From positions 37,681,703 through 37,745,702 of the forward strand of contig CP154954.1 of the NCBI GenBank assembly GCA_039621445.1: a DNA stretch of 64,000 nucleotides, in the 5' to 3' direction. Shown here piece by piece: positions 41,002 to 53,718 of the stretch. Below the pieces are notes generated by a model. That model did not search any database, was not told the DNA's origin, and saw only the letters and a list, made by a program, of their open reading frames with translations. Positions within the stretch are counted from its first letter, which is position 1; each line of letters begins with the position of its first letter. The stretch is from Euglena gracilis (taxonomy: Eukaryota > Euglenida > Euglenophyceae > Euglenales). The position numbers were made by a program, and so were the translations under genes.

Positions 41002-41044
41002 ATGGCTATGCCCGATTTCCCCTTTGGACCAGGCATTACACGGT

Positions 41045-41745
41045 ACACACGCCGACCTCTAGCCGGGGCAGATCGCTCGTTTTGGAGCGCCGGCGCAGCC
41101 TATTTCGGCCGAAAACGGCCGAAAAATGACGTTTTTTGGGGCGTCCGTTACTTGCGTGCTATTTTGTGCCTCGCGGGCGGTAACGGCTGCGTTTTCCGCA
41201 CGGCCGCCGCTGTCAAAATTGCGACGATCTACCCGCCGCCCTTTGCAACAGTTAGGTAAAGGATCGCCGACCTCTAGCCGTGGCAGAACGCTCGTTTTTG
41301 GAGTGCCGGCGCAGCCGATTTCGGCCGAAAACGGCCGAAAAATGAAGTTTCTGGGGACATCCGATACTTACGTGCTATTTCGCGCCTCCCGGGCGGTAAC
41401 GGCTGCGTTTTGCGCTTGAGCGCCGCTGGCAAAATTGCGGCTATATGCCCGCCGCCCTTCGAAACAGCTGGGTAAAGGGTCGCTGACCTCTAGCCGGGGC
41501 AGCGCGGTCGTTTTTGGAGTGCCGGCGCAGCCAATTTCGGCCGAAAATGGTCGAAAAATGACGTATTTTGGGGGCGTCTGTTACATACGTGCCATTTTGC
41601 GCCTCCCGGGCGGTAACGGCTGCGTTTTACGCACGCGCCCGCGGGCAAAATTGCCGCTATCCGGCAGCAGCCTTTCGCAACAGTTAGGTTATGGATCGCC
41701 GACCTCTAAAGGGGCAGAGCGCTCGTTTTTGGAGCGCCGGCGCAG
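41045..41745 (+). repeat. 216-bp satellite, three-plus units
   Basis: Same satellite as at 32.2-34.7 kb, in plus orientation, running from 41,050 up to a break at GGCGCAG|TTTCCC near 41,745. It lies directly upstream (in element sense) of a polypurine tract and LTR, so it sits where family A has its 3' untranslated region. Confidence 0.9.
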
Positions 41746-43620
41746 TTTCCCGAACGATCTTGATTTTGCCCAGCCTTCACTCCCGGGGGTCCGTGAGGCG
41801 GTACCGGCGGGTCTGGGCGTAGGCGCTATGGGCTCTGGGGTGAAGGGTAGGTTCGGGATACTCCCCTTCCCACGTAGGATTTTTTCCCGGGGACCGAAGG
41901 CCCTCCTTTTTTGGGGAGTGGTTGGATGGGGGTGTCCGGCTTGGCGTCCCTTCCGGCATTGGGGAGGGATTAGGAAAAGGCCTGGGTGCCCTCTCCTAGG
42001 CTTCTTGTACCCCAGCACCAACACCTTTTTTGCTTGTACAGCTCCTCCTGCGCCAGCAGATAACCATTCTTTGTAATCTTTTGCTTGCTCCGCCCTTGGT
42101 ATTTTTGACTTTCTTGAACTTTTGCACTTTCTTGGCCCCAGCGCCTTTCCTTGAATTCCTGAAATACGTTGAAAATTGATATAATTTGACCTTGGACTTG
42201 ATTCAGCAGGCACAATCTTGAATTGAAACCATAGGTAAAGAGAGGGATCCTGCAGTGAAAAACATCAGAACAGTTAGAAGCCGGTTTGCGCTATTTTGTT
42301 GCTGAATTATTATTATTATTATTATTAGCGCAGTGGTTCGCTATACACAACAGCAGACTGTAATAGTGCCAACGGAAGGTGCAGCGGCCGGTCCGCCAAC
42401 TCTCCTCTTCCTCGGCCTTGCCTCCGGCTGCCGGGCCTGGCCGCTGCCTCTCTCGCCCCCCTGCCACAGAAGCCAGGCCGGGGCTCCCCCGTCCTTCGTC
42501 GTGCCGCTGCCTGGCGTGCCGGCTGCGGGCAGGCTCCTGTGGTCCGGGTGGGGGTGGACACCAGCCAATCCCTGGCCGTGCTCTGCAGGCGTTCAGTGGG
42601 CGTCGCTGCTGACGTCGTCCGGCCTTGCGGGCTGGCCTCAGGAATTGGCTGTACTCGGGCTTTGGCTCTCCTTGGCTCTCCTTGGTGGGTGGTCTTGTCT
42701 GGTTTCGGTTGCCCCCTCCCTTTATGGCTGGCGGTAACCCTGGCCGCTTTTCGTCCCCCCCCCCTGGGGTCTGTGCGGCCCCCCTGGGCCGCTTTTCTTG
42801 CCCCCCCCCGGGTCGTGGGCGGTCTCCCCTGGGCCGCTCTTGGGTCCCCTCCCGGGGTCTGGGCGACCCCCTGGCCGCTTTTTTTTGGCCGGCCCCACTG
42901 GGCCGTGCGTGCCCCCCCCCCCCCGGGTGGTCTTGGGCGGCCCCCCTGGGCCGTTCTTTGGCGCCCCCTACCCCCTGGGGTCTGGTCGGCCCCCCTGAAC
43001 CGCCTTTCGGCGCCCCCCTCCCTTGTGGTCCTGGGTGGCCCCCCTGGGCCGCTTTTTTTTGGTTCCCCCCCCTGGGTCGTGGGCGGCCCCCACCTGGGCC
43101 TCTCTTGGGTTCCCACCCCGGGGTCTGGGCGGCCTCCTGGCCCTTTTTTTTTGCCGGCCCTCCTGGGCCGCGCGTGCCCCCCCCCGGGTGGTCTTGGGCG
43201 GCCTCCCTGTGCCGTTCTTCTGCGCCCCCACCCCTGGGGTCTGGGGTGCCCCCTTTGGCAGCTTTTCGGTGCCCCCCACCCCTGGCGTCCTGGGTGGCCC
43301 CCTGGGCCGCTCCTGGGTTCGCCCCCCCCCCGGGGTCTGGGCAACCCCCTTGGGCCTTTTTTCGGCGGCCCACCCCCCTGGGGTCTGGGCGGCCCCCTGG
43401 CCGCCCTGTTGTTTTTTTTTTGCCGGCCCCCCTGGGCCGTGCGTGCCCCCCCAGGGTGGTCTTGGGCGGCCCCCCTGGGCCGTTCTTCGGCGCCCACCCC
43501 CTCCCCTGGGGTCTGGGCGGCCCCCCTGGGCCGCTTTTCGGCGCCCCCTCCCCCGGCAAAGGCGCCCACACCCACCGGAGCCCCAGAGCGCCAAGCGAGA
43601 ACCGAAGAGGGCGCAAGGAG
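41746..43620 (-). mobile_element. Family B fragment with GC-rich minisatellite
   Basis: Reading on the minus strand: the minisatellite (43,560-42,700), a Pro/Arg-rich GC block (42,600-42,340), a (TAA)n tract (42,306-42,328), CACTGCAGGATCC, then a CAAG-rich leader with a short frame (41,970-42,215: MCLLNQVQGQ, ESAKVQESQKYQG) and a Pro-rich frame. The same leader type and GC block occur at 60.4-61.3 kb in the opposite orientation. No enzyme domain is present. Confidence 0.45.
42700..43560 (-). repeat. GC-rich coding-like minisatellite
   Basis: Irregular units of roughly 50-65 bp built on GGCCCCCCTGGGCCG and CCTGGGGTCTGGGCGG. On the minus strand they give long open frames (GGRPRPPGGG, KKAAQGG type) in all three phases; the longest spans 42,291-43,631. 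The openness follows from composition. Confidence 0.8.
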
Positions 43621-44045
43621 TGTACGTCCAAAGCTTTCCCTTTTTCCCTTTTTGGGACTTTCTGAAAAAGCCTTTCGCTTTCGTCTTGGTGTGCAGCCTA
43701 CTTATGGTAGGGAAAAGTCTTTGGAGTAACAAAAAGTCGTTTTCCCCTTTTGTTCCTAATTCCCCAAGAGGCAAAGCACAAAGCAAAGACTTCAGAAGTT
43801 TTTTCTGAGATCAAGTTCGACTGTTCTGAGTGATTTTCCCTCTGACAAAACCAATGGTCAAACTTGGAAGTGATTACAGTGAAGAATACCACCTGTAGGG
43901 GAAGGAGAGAAAAGTGCTGACGTGTCCAGGGGCAGATCCCAGAAGGGTCTGCCACGATCTTACCAGCTGTGTATTTCCACAGTGGTGCGACCGTCACAGA
44001 AGCAACTCTGCAGATATCCTACAGAGCTGGGCCGTGCCTGGTACA
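43621..44045 (-). repeat. 3' LTR of E8
   Basis: The 425-bp LTR runs from TGTACCAGG (complement of 44,045) to GACGTACA (complement of 43,621). It is preceded by the polypurine tract at the complement of 44,049-44,057. Confidence 0.9.
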
Positions 44046-44940
44046 CATCCCCCTCCCAGGGCTACGCCCGATTTCCTTCATGGACCAGGGATTCCCAGGT
44101 CCAATCAGGATATCTGACGCTGCCCCAGGTGGGGTTCACTTCTCCATTCGGTGTCTCTCCTTTCCGCACAGTGGCATCCACCCAAAGCCCAAAAACGCGC
44201 AAAAGGTTAGCCGCGTTTCGCGGTTACCTATTAGCCGTTTCGACTTAGATGGGGTGTGAAAAAGCCCACTGTGGGAAACGGGGCTTGGCAGGTTTCCTGA
44301 CAAAGTGTCCCATCCACCCACTCTGGGTGTGCCAAAGGCACGCGTGGTTGGTCAAGCGAATTCGCTGAAAACCGGAGAGGAGAGGTGTGGAAGGGGGGGG
44401 GCAGGCTCCTATCCTGGTCATACCCGGATAGGACTCCTAGGAGGTCATATCCGCACTGGGAAACAAAAAAAGCCTACTTAGAAAACCGACTGCCGGCGAC
44501 AGCTTTGCGGGGGTGGGGGGAAAGTATGGAGGAGAGGGGTGCTGGCTTAGGCCAGAACAGAATTTTTGCTGTCTGGCAGCCGTAAGGGTCCTTAGGGCCG
44601 AAAAATGACAAGTTGGCCTGTTATCACGGCGTGCGCGCTGTGTGCTGTGTGTCACTTAGCGGCTTGCCAGGTTTCCCGGCTGCCAAGGTTTTCACAGCCG
44701 CAGGTCCTTCACGACGCAATAAGATGCGCTTACCTCTTGCAGACGGTTTCCGTCCGCATGGCCATTGGTAGAAGGGGGGGGGGTTCTTGGATGCTTCCAT
44801 CCAGAGCGCAGAGTGTGTGCCACAGACCCAGGTTCATCCCAGGGCTGTTTAGCGATTTCCGCTACCAGTGTATATATATAGTATATGGGTGTCCAGGCTC
44901 CATGACGGCACTAACCTTGACATGAGCCCGGTAATGCCGT
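44046..44940 (-). other. E8 region between ORF3 and 3' LTR
   Basis: Matches 6,320-7,203 of E1 in inverted orientation. No coding frame is conserved between the two, so it is likely 3' untranslated. Confidence 0.65.
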
Positions 44941-47611
44941 TTCGGCATTACATCCGTTCCAGCCGCCAATAATCATGGCGGGAGTCCAAGGGATCTTCCA
45001 CAAGGACCATCTGGAATTGTGGTGGTGGTGGCCTATCTACGAGCCAGGTTTCTGGCGATTCGTATTCGAAATCAGGCACCACCCAGTGCCGAACCCATCC
45101 TTCGGGGACTGTCTGCTTGGTTGCGCTCGCTCTTTTTGCGAGGAACCACTGCAGCTTCTCCCAGAATTTCATGGACAGAGTGGCTGGCCAGATGAAGTAG
45201 TTCATCCTTGGATGGTTGGCTGACACCTGCGGGGTGTTCCCCGGGTGGAAGTCAATTGGCATGTGATACACACATTCCGCGCGGACTGTATGGGGTCGTA
45301 ATACGCCACCAAGCCAGTCTTTCCAGGTCGTCCCGTGGTTTTCGGGTGGCCATTGTGGCAGACACCAGCGACCGTTTCGGTCCTGGGTTTGGAACAGGCG
45401 AAAAAGTATCTTTTCCCTGTCTACTGTCTCCCAGAGGGAAGGTAACCTTACTCCTGCTTCCTAAGCAGCGAGGTTTATCGCCCCACTGTCGATCTGCCAC
45501 CCACGGGCCATTCCCGTGTTGCGGTAGTCGTCAAGCTTGAGGCTGTAGTACTTGAAAAAGTCCTTGAACTTTTTGTTCAAGGTGGAGTATTCCTCCAGTG
45601 GCTTCTGGGCACTTGGCACGATTGTGCGAACTGCGCCTTCCGCCGTTTGCCAGAAGGAACCTCGAAGGCAATTGACACAGAGTACTGGTGCATTCGTACC
45701 GTCTCGCTCGGTGTAGCTAAAATTGTGCTTGTGGGTCCAACTGTCCACGCACTTGGCACATACCAAGCTGGGGATGTATAGTCCTTGTGGAACAATTTCC
45801 GATCCACAGTGTTGCACACATGGACGAGGAGTAATCCCAGGTCAGGTGCACTGTTAGACATCTTCTGGCATACAGTGCAAAGCCACACAAAACGGGTTTC
45901 CGTTGTTTTGTCGATGAGTAATTCCTCACCAAAGTATTGGGCCAAAACACGGGGGGATCTGTAATTGTAATAATTCCAGGTCACGTTCTGATCAAAGGAC
46001 CAATTTCATTTTCGGCCCTGACAGAACAGTGGCTCAATCCACCAGTTAAGGCATTGCTGTGTCCTCAGTTTGTCGTCGATCATCATGTACCTAATTTTCC
46101 AGGTCATGAATCTCAGGATCATCCTGAATGACAGCGTTCCAGTCGATGATAACTTCGTCTTCCGAAGGTGTCTCGGCTGTTGAGGCGCGGGATTTTCCCT
46201 GCCCCTTTGGCGGAGGTTTCGGCTGTGAGGTTTTCCCATAGCCGAAGGATGTGACGTGCGTGAATCCTTGTCCCGAGGTTGATCCCCGAGAAGAGCATGC
46301 AGCACTCTGGCCGCCAGCACCACCACCGCCTTTCGGTGGGCGCTGATCACCAGATTTCAGTGTGGGCTTGCAAGGGGCGGCGCCCGGCTTTTATTTTGCC
46401 GGGGCCTTCGGACTTCCGGTTTCCGGAGCATCCGAGGACCGCCGTTCGGCTTCGCGCTTGCTTGCCCAGGTGCGCGGTGACGCTTGGACGGGGGTCTTCT
46501 CCCCGAAGCCGAGCGTCGTTGACCTTAAACAGGGGTTTCCCGAGCTGAGGGTCGTCCTACGCGTTCCTTCGCGGCTTCCGCGGGTTTCCCAGGGGTAGCA
46601 GCGGGGGATGGTGTGGGTGTAGGCTTCGCCGGCGCACTTCGCGCTGGTTGAGCCTGTGGTGGAGGCATGGACGTCCGCTCAGCCTGTTTTCAGGCGCCGG
46701 TGTCCGTGTGCCCGGATGCTTTGGTGCGGCGGCTGTGGATGTGCGCTGAGGTGCGGGTTCATCCCGTGCCTCGGCTGGCGGTACCGGTGCTGATACAGGT
46801 TCCTCCTGTATTGGCACGGCTGGTGTCGTCTCTACTGCCATTGCTGTCTGTTCGCCTTCCGTCCGTGTCGCGTCCGATACCGGCGGTGGCGCCGCTGCTG
46901 GGGGAGGTTCATCCTCCACCATGGCTGTTGTGTCAGGTGTGTCTTCCACCGGTTGGGCAGTTTCCGCCGCAGCTGTGGAAGAACTGGCCGCAGTGCCATG
47001 TGGAGTGACAACTGCGATCAATGATCGCAAACCACCGAGTACGCGTCCGCCCAGCAAGGTGCGCCGTTCAGGTTCTTCATCTGAAGTGGGCTCCTCCGCT
47101 GGCTCCTCTGTCGACTGGGTTTCCCCGGAAACAGGGAGCTTGAGGCGTAATACCTCAGGCGTGTGGGGTACCGTCTCCAGCGGGTTTTCTCGCGGGGGGA
47201 TCGGTCCACCCGGCGTACCCAGTGAGGATGGCGAGGGTGGGACAGGTGTTATTTCGCCTGTCGGCGATCCTGGGTGCTGGGCAGTTTCTGCCACAGTGTC
47301 CAGCATCACGACCGATGGGCTACGGGTTTCCCGTGTTGGGGGTTACGCTGGCTGAGGTTCATCCTCGGCCATTGGGACCGTTTCTTCCTCCTCTTCCGCT
47401 TCCGGAGGGTAGTCCTCTGTGTGGAGTTGTGCTGCGGAACGCGGATCTTTTCCGCTTCTGTAGCACCCTTGTGCATCTGATAGGCGGTAAAAGCTTGTAC
47501 TTTCACTCCTGTCAGAGTTGGGGTATGAGGGCGGCCACGTGGAGGTTGCGGCTCGTCCTCGTTGATCAGGCAGAGGTCTTCCCACTGCGATCGAACGTTC
47601 AATCCCATACC
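44941..47611 (-). pseudogene. ORF3 C-terminal half (E8)
   Basis: Frames at 47,306-47,608, 46,557-47,309, 46,006-46,350, 45,577-45,984, 45,461-45,817 and 44,948-45,271 together match E1 3,605-6,319. They carry the DEPQP phrases, DLKxRYMMI, the zinc-ribbon-like pairs (CAKC and CVNC with HKH between, about 45,660-45,760) and the tail PEGWVRHWVVPDFEYE. E8 has no TAG at the three E1 stop sites but has indels E1 lacks. The two copies therefore decayed independently. Confidence 0.7.
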
Positions 47612-47671
47612 CTGTTTTCCTGTGTCTTCCAGGAAAGAGGGCTAGGGGACCGCATACCGAGTGTTGCTTAC
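47612..47671 (-). other. Conserved mini-intron in ORF3 (E8), 60 nt
   Basis: On the minus strand GAG|GTAAGC opens it and AACAG|GGTATG closes it, in phase 0. Retention would bring an in-frame TAG. Confidence 0.7.
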
Positions 47672-50472
47672 CTCGCATGCTGCGTTGAAAGGTTCGAACT
47701 CCTTCCAGTCCAGGATATCCCCGAACTGGGTGTCCAGGTGATCCCGCAGGCCGATTTCTGCCTGCTCCTACATCCGGCCGCAGGTTCATCCTGCTTCGAT
47801 CTGGCTCATGAGGTCTGCCGTCCACCTCGGTGTATCCCCGAGGTAACCACTTCCTGTGGATATCCACATCGGTGGTCATCTGTTCCAGGAAATAAATGTA
47901 GACTTCCAGGACGTAGGTAATCCACGCCCTGTGCCTGTACTGTTGTCGCAGAAACATTTTCTGCCGGTGATGTTTCAGCACCTTTCGGTATTGTGTCCCG
48001 ATCTGAGGATTCCGGCACTGATGCAGGAGGAATCTCCTGGTCGGCTGGCTGCCGGCATTCTCGGCAGTCGGAGGCGGTTCTCCGCGTTCCCCGAAACTCC
48101 AGAAGTCAGCAATGTGAACTTCCTTGCAAAACTGGCATTCCAGTTTGTACCGCTGGGGGTACGCGAGGTCGACGTCCAGCACCTTGAACGGCGTGCCATA
48201 CATGCTGTCCAAGTATGCTTGGAGATTGCACGTGAACATTACCGCGGCCTGCGCCGGGAGTTTCTCCGGCAGGGGGTAATATTTCCACTGGATTCCCAGT
48301 GCTCCGAAGGAATGCATGTGGTTGAAGATTTCATTCAACTGTGCTACGAACGTTCCGTCGTCAGGACATGTGCCCAAACAGTCGGCATACGTCAGACCGT
48401 TTCGGTCGGGTAAAGACGCCGAAGTTCTGGCAGGGGTATCCCAACCAGGACCACAGCTCCCAGAAACCGGACATCCGGTCCAGGACAACTTCATCCGAAT
48501 GAGGGTATCCCTCAAACGCATAAAGTTCGGCACTGTAGAAAAAACGTTTGCAGTGATCGTTCATATGATTCTGCACCACTTCGAGCACCGCATCCGCTGG
48601 TCGGTGGATCACGTTGCTTGCTTGTGTAAACTGCTGGAGATCTTCGTCGATTTTCGGCCAGATCTCCTGAAGGTAGGTGAATACCACAGCAACGTCATCG
48701 TCCCCGATTTCGAAGGTTCGGCGGCTTTTCTGCCCTTGCCTGCTGGGGGTCCGACAGATTTTTCGCCTTTGCCTGGAGCTGGCCAGGCGGCTTTTCCGCC
48801 TTTGCCAGGTGGGGCTTTCCCACCTTTCTCCTGGCCTTTTCCTTTCCCCTTACCCTTGCCCTTACCCTTACCCTTACCCTTCTTACTACACAGCCATTCA
48901 AATGTCGCCCAGTAATCTGGGTTAACGTATTCCCAGTATTCTGGGTCTTCTGGTGTAAACACAGTGTAAGTCACAGATTCCGTGCTTGGCGTTCGAGCAA
49001 ATTCCCGCGCAGCGTCACCACGATTCGATTAAACTGGTGTGATTGGGGATGGTCGGGTTTCCCGACGTGCCTGTTCTGCCGTCGCATCTGGCGCTGGCGG
49101 AGCTTCCTCCTCAGCGTCGACGTGCATCGCCGCGGGCGGATGTTCCGACCTTTGGCTAGCGGCGCTGTGGCTGCGGCGTGAGATTTTTCGGGCCGAGGTC
49201 ACGCTTGCCGGCGGCAGAGCTTGTGGGTCGTGCTGATGGCGCTTCCGCCACAGCACCGTCCTGCTGTCGCGCTGGTTGACTTGATCGTGATGGAGCTGGG
49301 ACTCCTATGAGAGCCAACACAGCAGCATCATACTGCTGGCGCTCTTCTCGTGTCATTTCCGCCAGGGCAGGGTATCCCGGGCCAGCGGAAACAGGGGGAC
49401 GACGTGCTATTTATCGTTAGATTGTCACGGCACTTTCATACCGATGACGCTCCTCCTCAGTCTCGGACGGCCGGCCAGTCCACGGGTTAACGGGTTCATC
49501 CCGTGCCGGGGGAACTGGTGCCGCACGAGGCGCTGCCGCGGCTTCCCGCGGAACGAGCGCTTCGGGCAGTATCAGACGTCATGGGAGGGTTTCCCTGTGC
49601 AGGGCGTCGTGGCATAGGGTCAGGTATGGTTGGGTTGGGTTGAGGTGGATACACATACTGATCCCGTGGCATTGGCGCCTCCTGGGGGTAATCCCCAGAG
49701 ACGGTGTAGTGAGACACATGCTCCTGCGCAGGATAATCCCGCCGGGGCATGCGCTCAGGGGATCGAAAAATACTTTCTTTTACACGTGGGTGTTCACTCC
49801 GGACAGGTGCTTCCACTGTCTCTTCCTCGGGTAATCCGGGGGAGTGAGCACAAAAATGTGCGGTGTAAGTGATAACTGGTGGTACTTGCCGTGCTACCTG
49901 TGGCGGGACTTCCACGCCCAGGTCACGCATGGTAATGTCTGCCGCGAATACCGACGTGCCCGGGTCGGTGTAATACACCAGACCGGTCATCGTCGCCTGG
50001 GCGCACATACACCACACGGCTGGAGGGGTATTCGCGATGGTCAACGTTTTACGGCAGTGGTCATCCCACAACGCCTGGGTGAGGTGGTCTGGTGCCGGGT
50101 TTGCGCTCATACGCATAACCGGCTCATCGTCTCCGATGATCCGCCGTGATCCGCCGTGCGGTGGATCATCACACCTGCGTACGGTGGGAGGCGGCGAGAG
50201 CCTGATGGCTGAGATGGCCGCGCTTCCTCGGACATCGGGGTCATCCTGCCACAGGGGCTGGCTTCAGGGTTTCCCGGTGCCGCAGTCCGTGCAGGTGACT
50301 GCGTACCGTATCGATACGCAGACTGGTCAGGCTGAGGGTGAGTGGTTGGGTGGTAAGGCGGTCCTCCGCCTAGCTCCCTTCCACCGGGCAGCATGATGCC
50401 GCCCAGGGTCGGTACGTTGGGATGGTTAGGTTGTTGGTTGTAAGTTGGTAAGGGTAACCGCTTGAGTATCAT
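47672..50472 (-). pseudogene. ORF3 N-terminal half (E8)
   Basis: Starts MILKRLPLPTYNQQ at 50,472, shortly after the acceptor-like site. Frames 50,107-50,472, 49,496-50,116, 49,156-49,356, 48,609-48,974 and 47,672-48,533 carry LPPYAGVMIHRT, AADITMRDLGVEVPP, EERQQY, the Lys-Gly repeat (KGKGKGKGKG, 48,840-48,890), FWELWSWLGYPCQN and LAYPQRYKLECQFCKE. The CxxC pair preserved here is lost in E1 through a one-base deletion. Function unknown. Confidence 0.7.
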
Positions 50473-50484
50473 TTGCTAAAAGGT

Positions 50485-50510
50485 CTGCGGAAAGAAAGAA
50501 TGATAAGAAT
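50485..50510 (-). promoter_or_regulatory. Splice-acceptor-like site upstream of ORF3 (E8)
   Basis: The minus strand reads TTCTTTCTTTCCGCAG before ORF3, nearly identical to E1 at 769-784. Confidence 0.5.
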
Positions 50511-50555
50511 CAATGATAAAAAGAAGAGAAATCAACATGGGTTTCCCACGCGTTC

Positions 50556-51440
50556 TCAAAAACTTGTCATGGAAACATCAATGTTATGCTTCTTGTTCCA
50601 CAGCTTCCAATCCTGTTGGACATGCCCAACAAAGCTGGTTGCTGGCCCCCAAGTGTCCTCCTCGGGCCCATACCCTTTCCAGCGGACCTTCCAAAGGTGC
50701 ATACCTTTGTCGATTTTGTGATCGATAACTTTATCCACTACAAAGTCGTCCGTCTCAGGTTATCTGGATCGGGGTTTGAAGTGCAGACACGGGATGGGTT
50801 TCCCATCCGGTGGCGACAGGTATGGTTTGAAGTCGTCCATATGAACGTCATCAACACCATTCGGTAATGCAACCTTGTAACGCCCGCTGGTACCTAGTCT
50901 TTCTAGGATTTCACAGGGGCCGAGCCAGAGGGGGTCCAGCTTGGAAGAGTGCATGCGAGTACGGCTATTCCGCACCCACACGCGGTCACCGGGACTATAC
51001 ACAGGTGACTTGAAATTCTGCAAAAACGGCTTCCGTTTGGTTGCATGAATATCAGTCACGTGCGTCTGGACTGCAGAACGTAGATTTTCTACTTCCGCAA
51101 ACCAGGTCTCGCAACTGAAAGTTGTTCGGGCGGGTCTCTCCGAAGGGACATCCCCTATTGCCGGAGGGTCCCGTCCGAAAACTAACTTATAGGGGGAGTG
51201 AGGCAAAACCCACCCTGGTAAGGTATTGGTATAAAACAAAGACCATGTTAGAACTGATATCCAGTTGCTGCGCGAGTCAGCCAGTGAAAGGCGAAGCATA
51301 TTCTCGACTGATTTCACGGCTGCCTCGGATCTACCATTGCCTTTGGGTCGGTATGTATATAATGGAAAAATGTTGCTCAGTTCCGCGTAAACCGCACAAA
51401 GTGGTGAAAAACCTTGAAGAAATAAAACGGTCTTGATCAC
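50556..51440 (-). pseudogene. pol: E8 integrase core, C-terminus and chromodomain
   Basis: Frame 50,760-51,440: RPKGNGRSEAAVKS (catalytic Glu), LPHSPYKLVFGRDPPAIGD, SPGDRVWVRNSRTRM. An in-frame TAA (complement of 50,758-50,760) is followed by the chromodomain to 50,556 (DKVIDHKIDKGMHLWK, VRWKGYGPEEDTW). The TAA is at exactly the E1 position. Confidence 0.88.
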
Positions 51441-52369
51441 TCACGATTTCATTCGGTAAACCCATTAAGCAAATGCCTTTCTCCAAAAATATAGTTGCCA
51501 AACTTTGGGCAGTCAACCCTGACTTCTGGCATGGAATGGCTACTATGTACCCACTCAGCCTGCAGACGACAACAAAAACATAATCGTAAAGTTTGTGTCT
51601 GTTCCTTTGCACGGTTCTAATTCCATAAAATCCATGCAGAGTAATGTAAAAATGTCAGGGGGTACAGGGAAAAAGTCCATCGTACCAGGGGGGTACCTCT
51701 GCGTGGTTTTACCGCTTGACAAATTTGACACCGTTGCGCTATTAGCAAACAGCGTGAGTAAAGCTCTTTCTCGCTCAGGGTTGTGCAATACCTGCGGCCC
51801 ACCAACGAAAGAAGTTTGGGTGCCCCAGGGTGACCATGGTTGTGATAGCACAAAATCACATCATCAACCAGGTCCTGGGGGATATAATATTTGTAACCCG
51901 ATTCATTGCGAAAAACCAACCGTAAAGGTGAAAGAGTGTAATTGTCCAACACTTCGCCATTACGAAGTGTGGTGACAATGGTGTCATACTCCGGATCACG
52001 ACTATAATCCCATTCGCGAAAGAACAGTGGGGAAGGGGACTCCGTACGCGTAATACGCCGGGGTCCGGACGTGCTTCCACGTCGGCGCCTTCCGCGCACT
52101 GGTGCGACCAGGAATAGTTGTGAAACGGAAAAAGAATCCAAAAGATTATCTGCAGCGTCCTTTCGACGTGCGTATTCGTCAGCTTCCTGACTTCCGTGAA
52201 AAGTCACGTCTCCCTCATCCGGGTTCCTAGGGTAATACAAAGGGGCCCGACTGAGCGAATCCGCTACGTTTTGTGTGTGACCAGGTGTATAAATAACCAC
52301 ATGGTTTAATTGACTCAAAAACTCATGCAATCTGCATCGCCTTCCGACCGATGACATGGCCTTGTTCAA
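51331..52369 (-). pseudogene. pol: E8 RNase H end and integrase N-terminal domain
   Basis: Frame 51,617-52,369 ends RNase H (HTQNVADSLSRAPLYY) and carries the HHCC domain (HNHGHPGAPKLLSLVGRRYC, CLLIAQRCQICQ). The frame 51,331-51,612 starts the catalytic core (VVVCRLSGYIVAIPC, IVSDQDRFISSRFF). A frame change lies near 51,615. Confidence 0.85.
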
Positions 52370-53718
52370 ATCCTCGGTGTACAGTGTTGGAGACTCTCAT
52401 GGTCGGTCTTGACGAGGATCTGGACGAGACTGCTGGCTACCCAGCTTCGAAATTTCTGGAGTATAAGCACGATTGCGTAGGTTTCCTTCTCGCGTATACT
52501 CCACTTGACTTGACCTTTTCCGTCGTCGCCCTGTACCTTTCTGCTGAAGAAAGCCACAGGTCGAAGTTCATTCGCTGCGTTTTGCTGGCTAAGAACTCCG
52601 CAAGCAGCGTAATCGCCGCTGTCGACTTCCAGTACGTATGGTTTGTATGGGTCCACGATTTCGCGGACAACATTCTCCAAGAGCAAAACCTTAATCTTCT
52701 CAAGGGCCTCGCGCATTTGGTCATCGCAAATGACTTTGGTGTTGTCAACAGCCCGGTTTTTGAGCTATTTGGTAATGGGCACCGCGATTTTCGCGAAGTC
52801 CTTCAGAAATATCGCGTAATATTGGGCTAGTCCCAAAAAACCTTTGAGGAGAGTAATCGTTTTGATTACCTCAGGGGTCCATTTCTTAATGGCTTCGAGC
52901 TTACTCGGAGCGGATTTCCGCTGTCCGTTGCTGAGGATGTGACCGCAAAATTTATAAGTATCCGAAATAAAATGCATTTTCGAGCCTTTCACGAAATGCA
53001 CATGTTTTGAAAAGCGGTTAATACCGCGCAAACATGGTGGAAGTGTGTGACTAGGATATCCCCACTCGCTTTTGCGGATGGTGGTGGTGTTCCCACCAGC
53101 ACATCATCAATGTACACAATTGCAAACGGTAAATCGCGTAGAACCCATTGTAGCATGCGTTGAAACATGGCTGGGCCATTCTTAAAACCCATGGGGAGTA
53201 CCGTCCATTGGTATACACCCTTGGATGTCACGAATGCCGTGTATGATTAGGAGTCATGGTGCAAGGGCATTTGGTGAAAACCGTCCTCCAGATCGAAAAT
53301 TGACCAAATCCGGTTTTCCGATTGTGTGGTGATCAAATCATCGATCAGGGGGAGCGGGAAGGGAGCATACCCTTGTTTGGGACTTCAGGTACTGGTAATC
53401 CAGTACCAGTCTCCGTTTCTTCTGACCGGAGGGGTCTGGGGGTTTAGGAACAACAAATGCCTGGGATGTCCACTCGCTTTTCGAGGGTACAATCCTCTTG
53501 CGCTGAATAAGCTTCTCAATCATTTCGTTGAGAGCTTGTTCGCGTTCTCCCGAACAACGAAAAAGTTTGGGGTGCATTGGTTTAGCTCCTTCCTTAAGCT
53601 CGAGCTGACAAACAACGAACGGGCCGCGTATCGCGGGGTCGATGTCGCACGCGTATACTGGATTTTCCAACACGCCGTGAAATTCTCGGGGGATCCGCGA
53701 ACAGAATTCGGCTGCCAT
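52366..53718 (-). pseudogene. pol: E8 reverse transcriptase and RNase H
   Basis: Frames 53,338-53,718 (WTSQAFVVPKPPDPSGQKK), 52,989-53,231 (TVLPMGFKNGPAMFQRML and YIDD at 53,103-53,114), 52,765-53,031 (KFCGHILSNGQRK) and 52,366-52,716 (YVLEVDSGDYAACGVLS, SIREKETYAIVLIL). RNase H is single copy here, unlike E4. Several one-base shifts break the enzyme. Confidence 0.88.

Noticed and set aside
42291-43631. 446-codon minus-strand frame
   Set aside because: It spans a GC-rich minisatellite and runs into the E8 LTR edge; no conserved protein signal.
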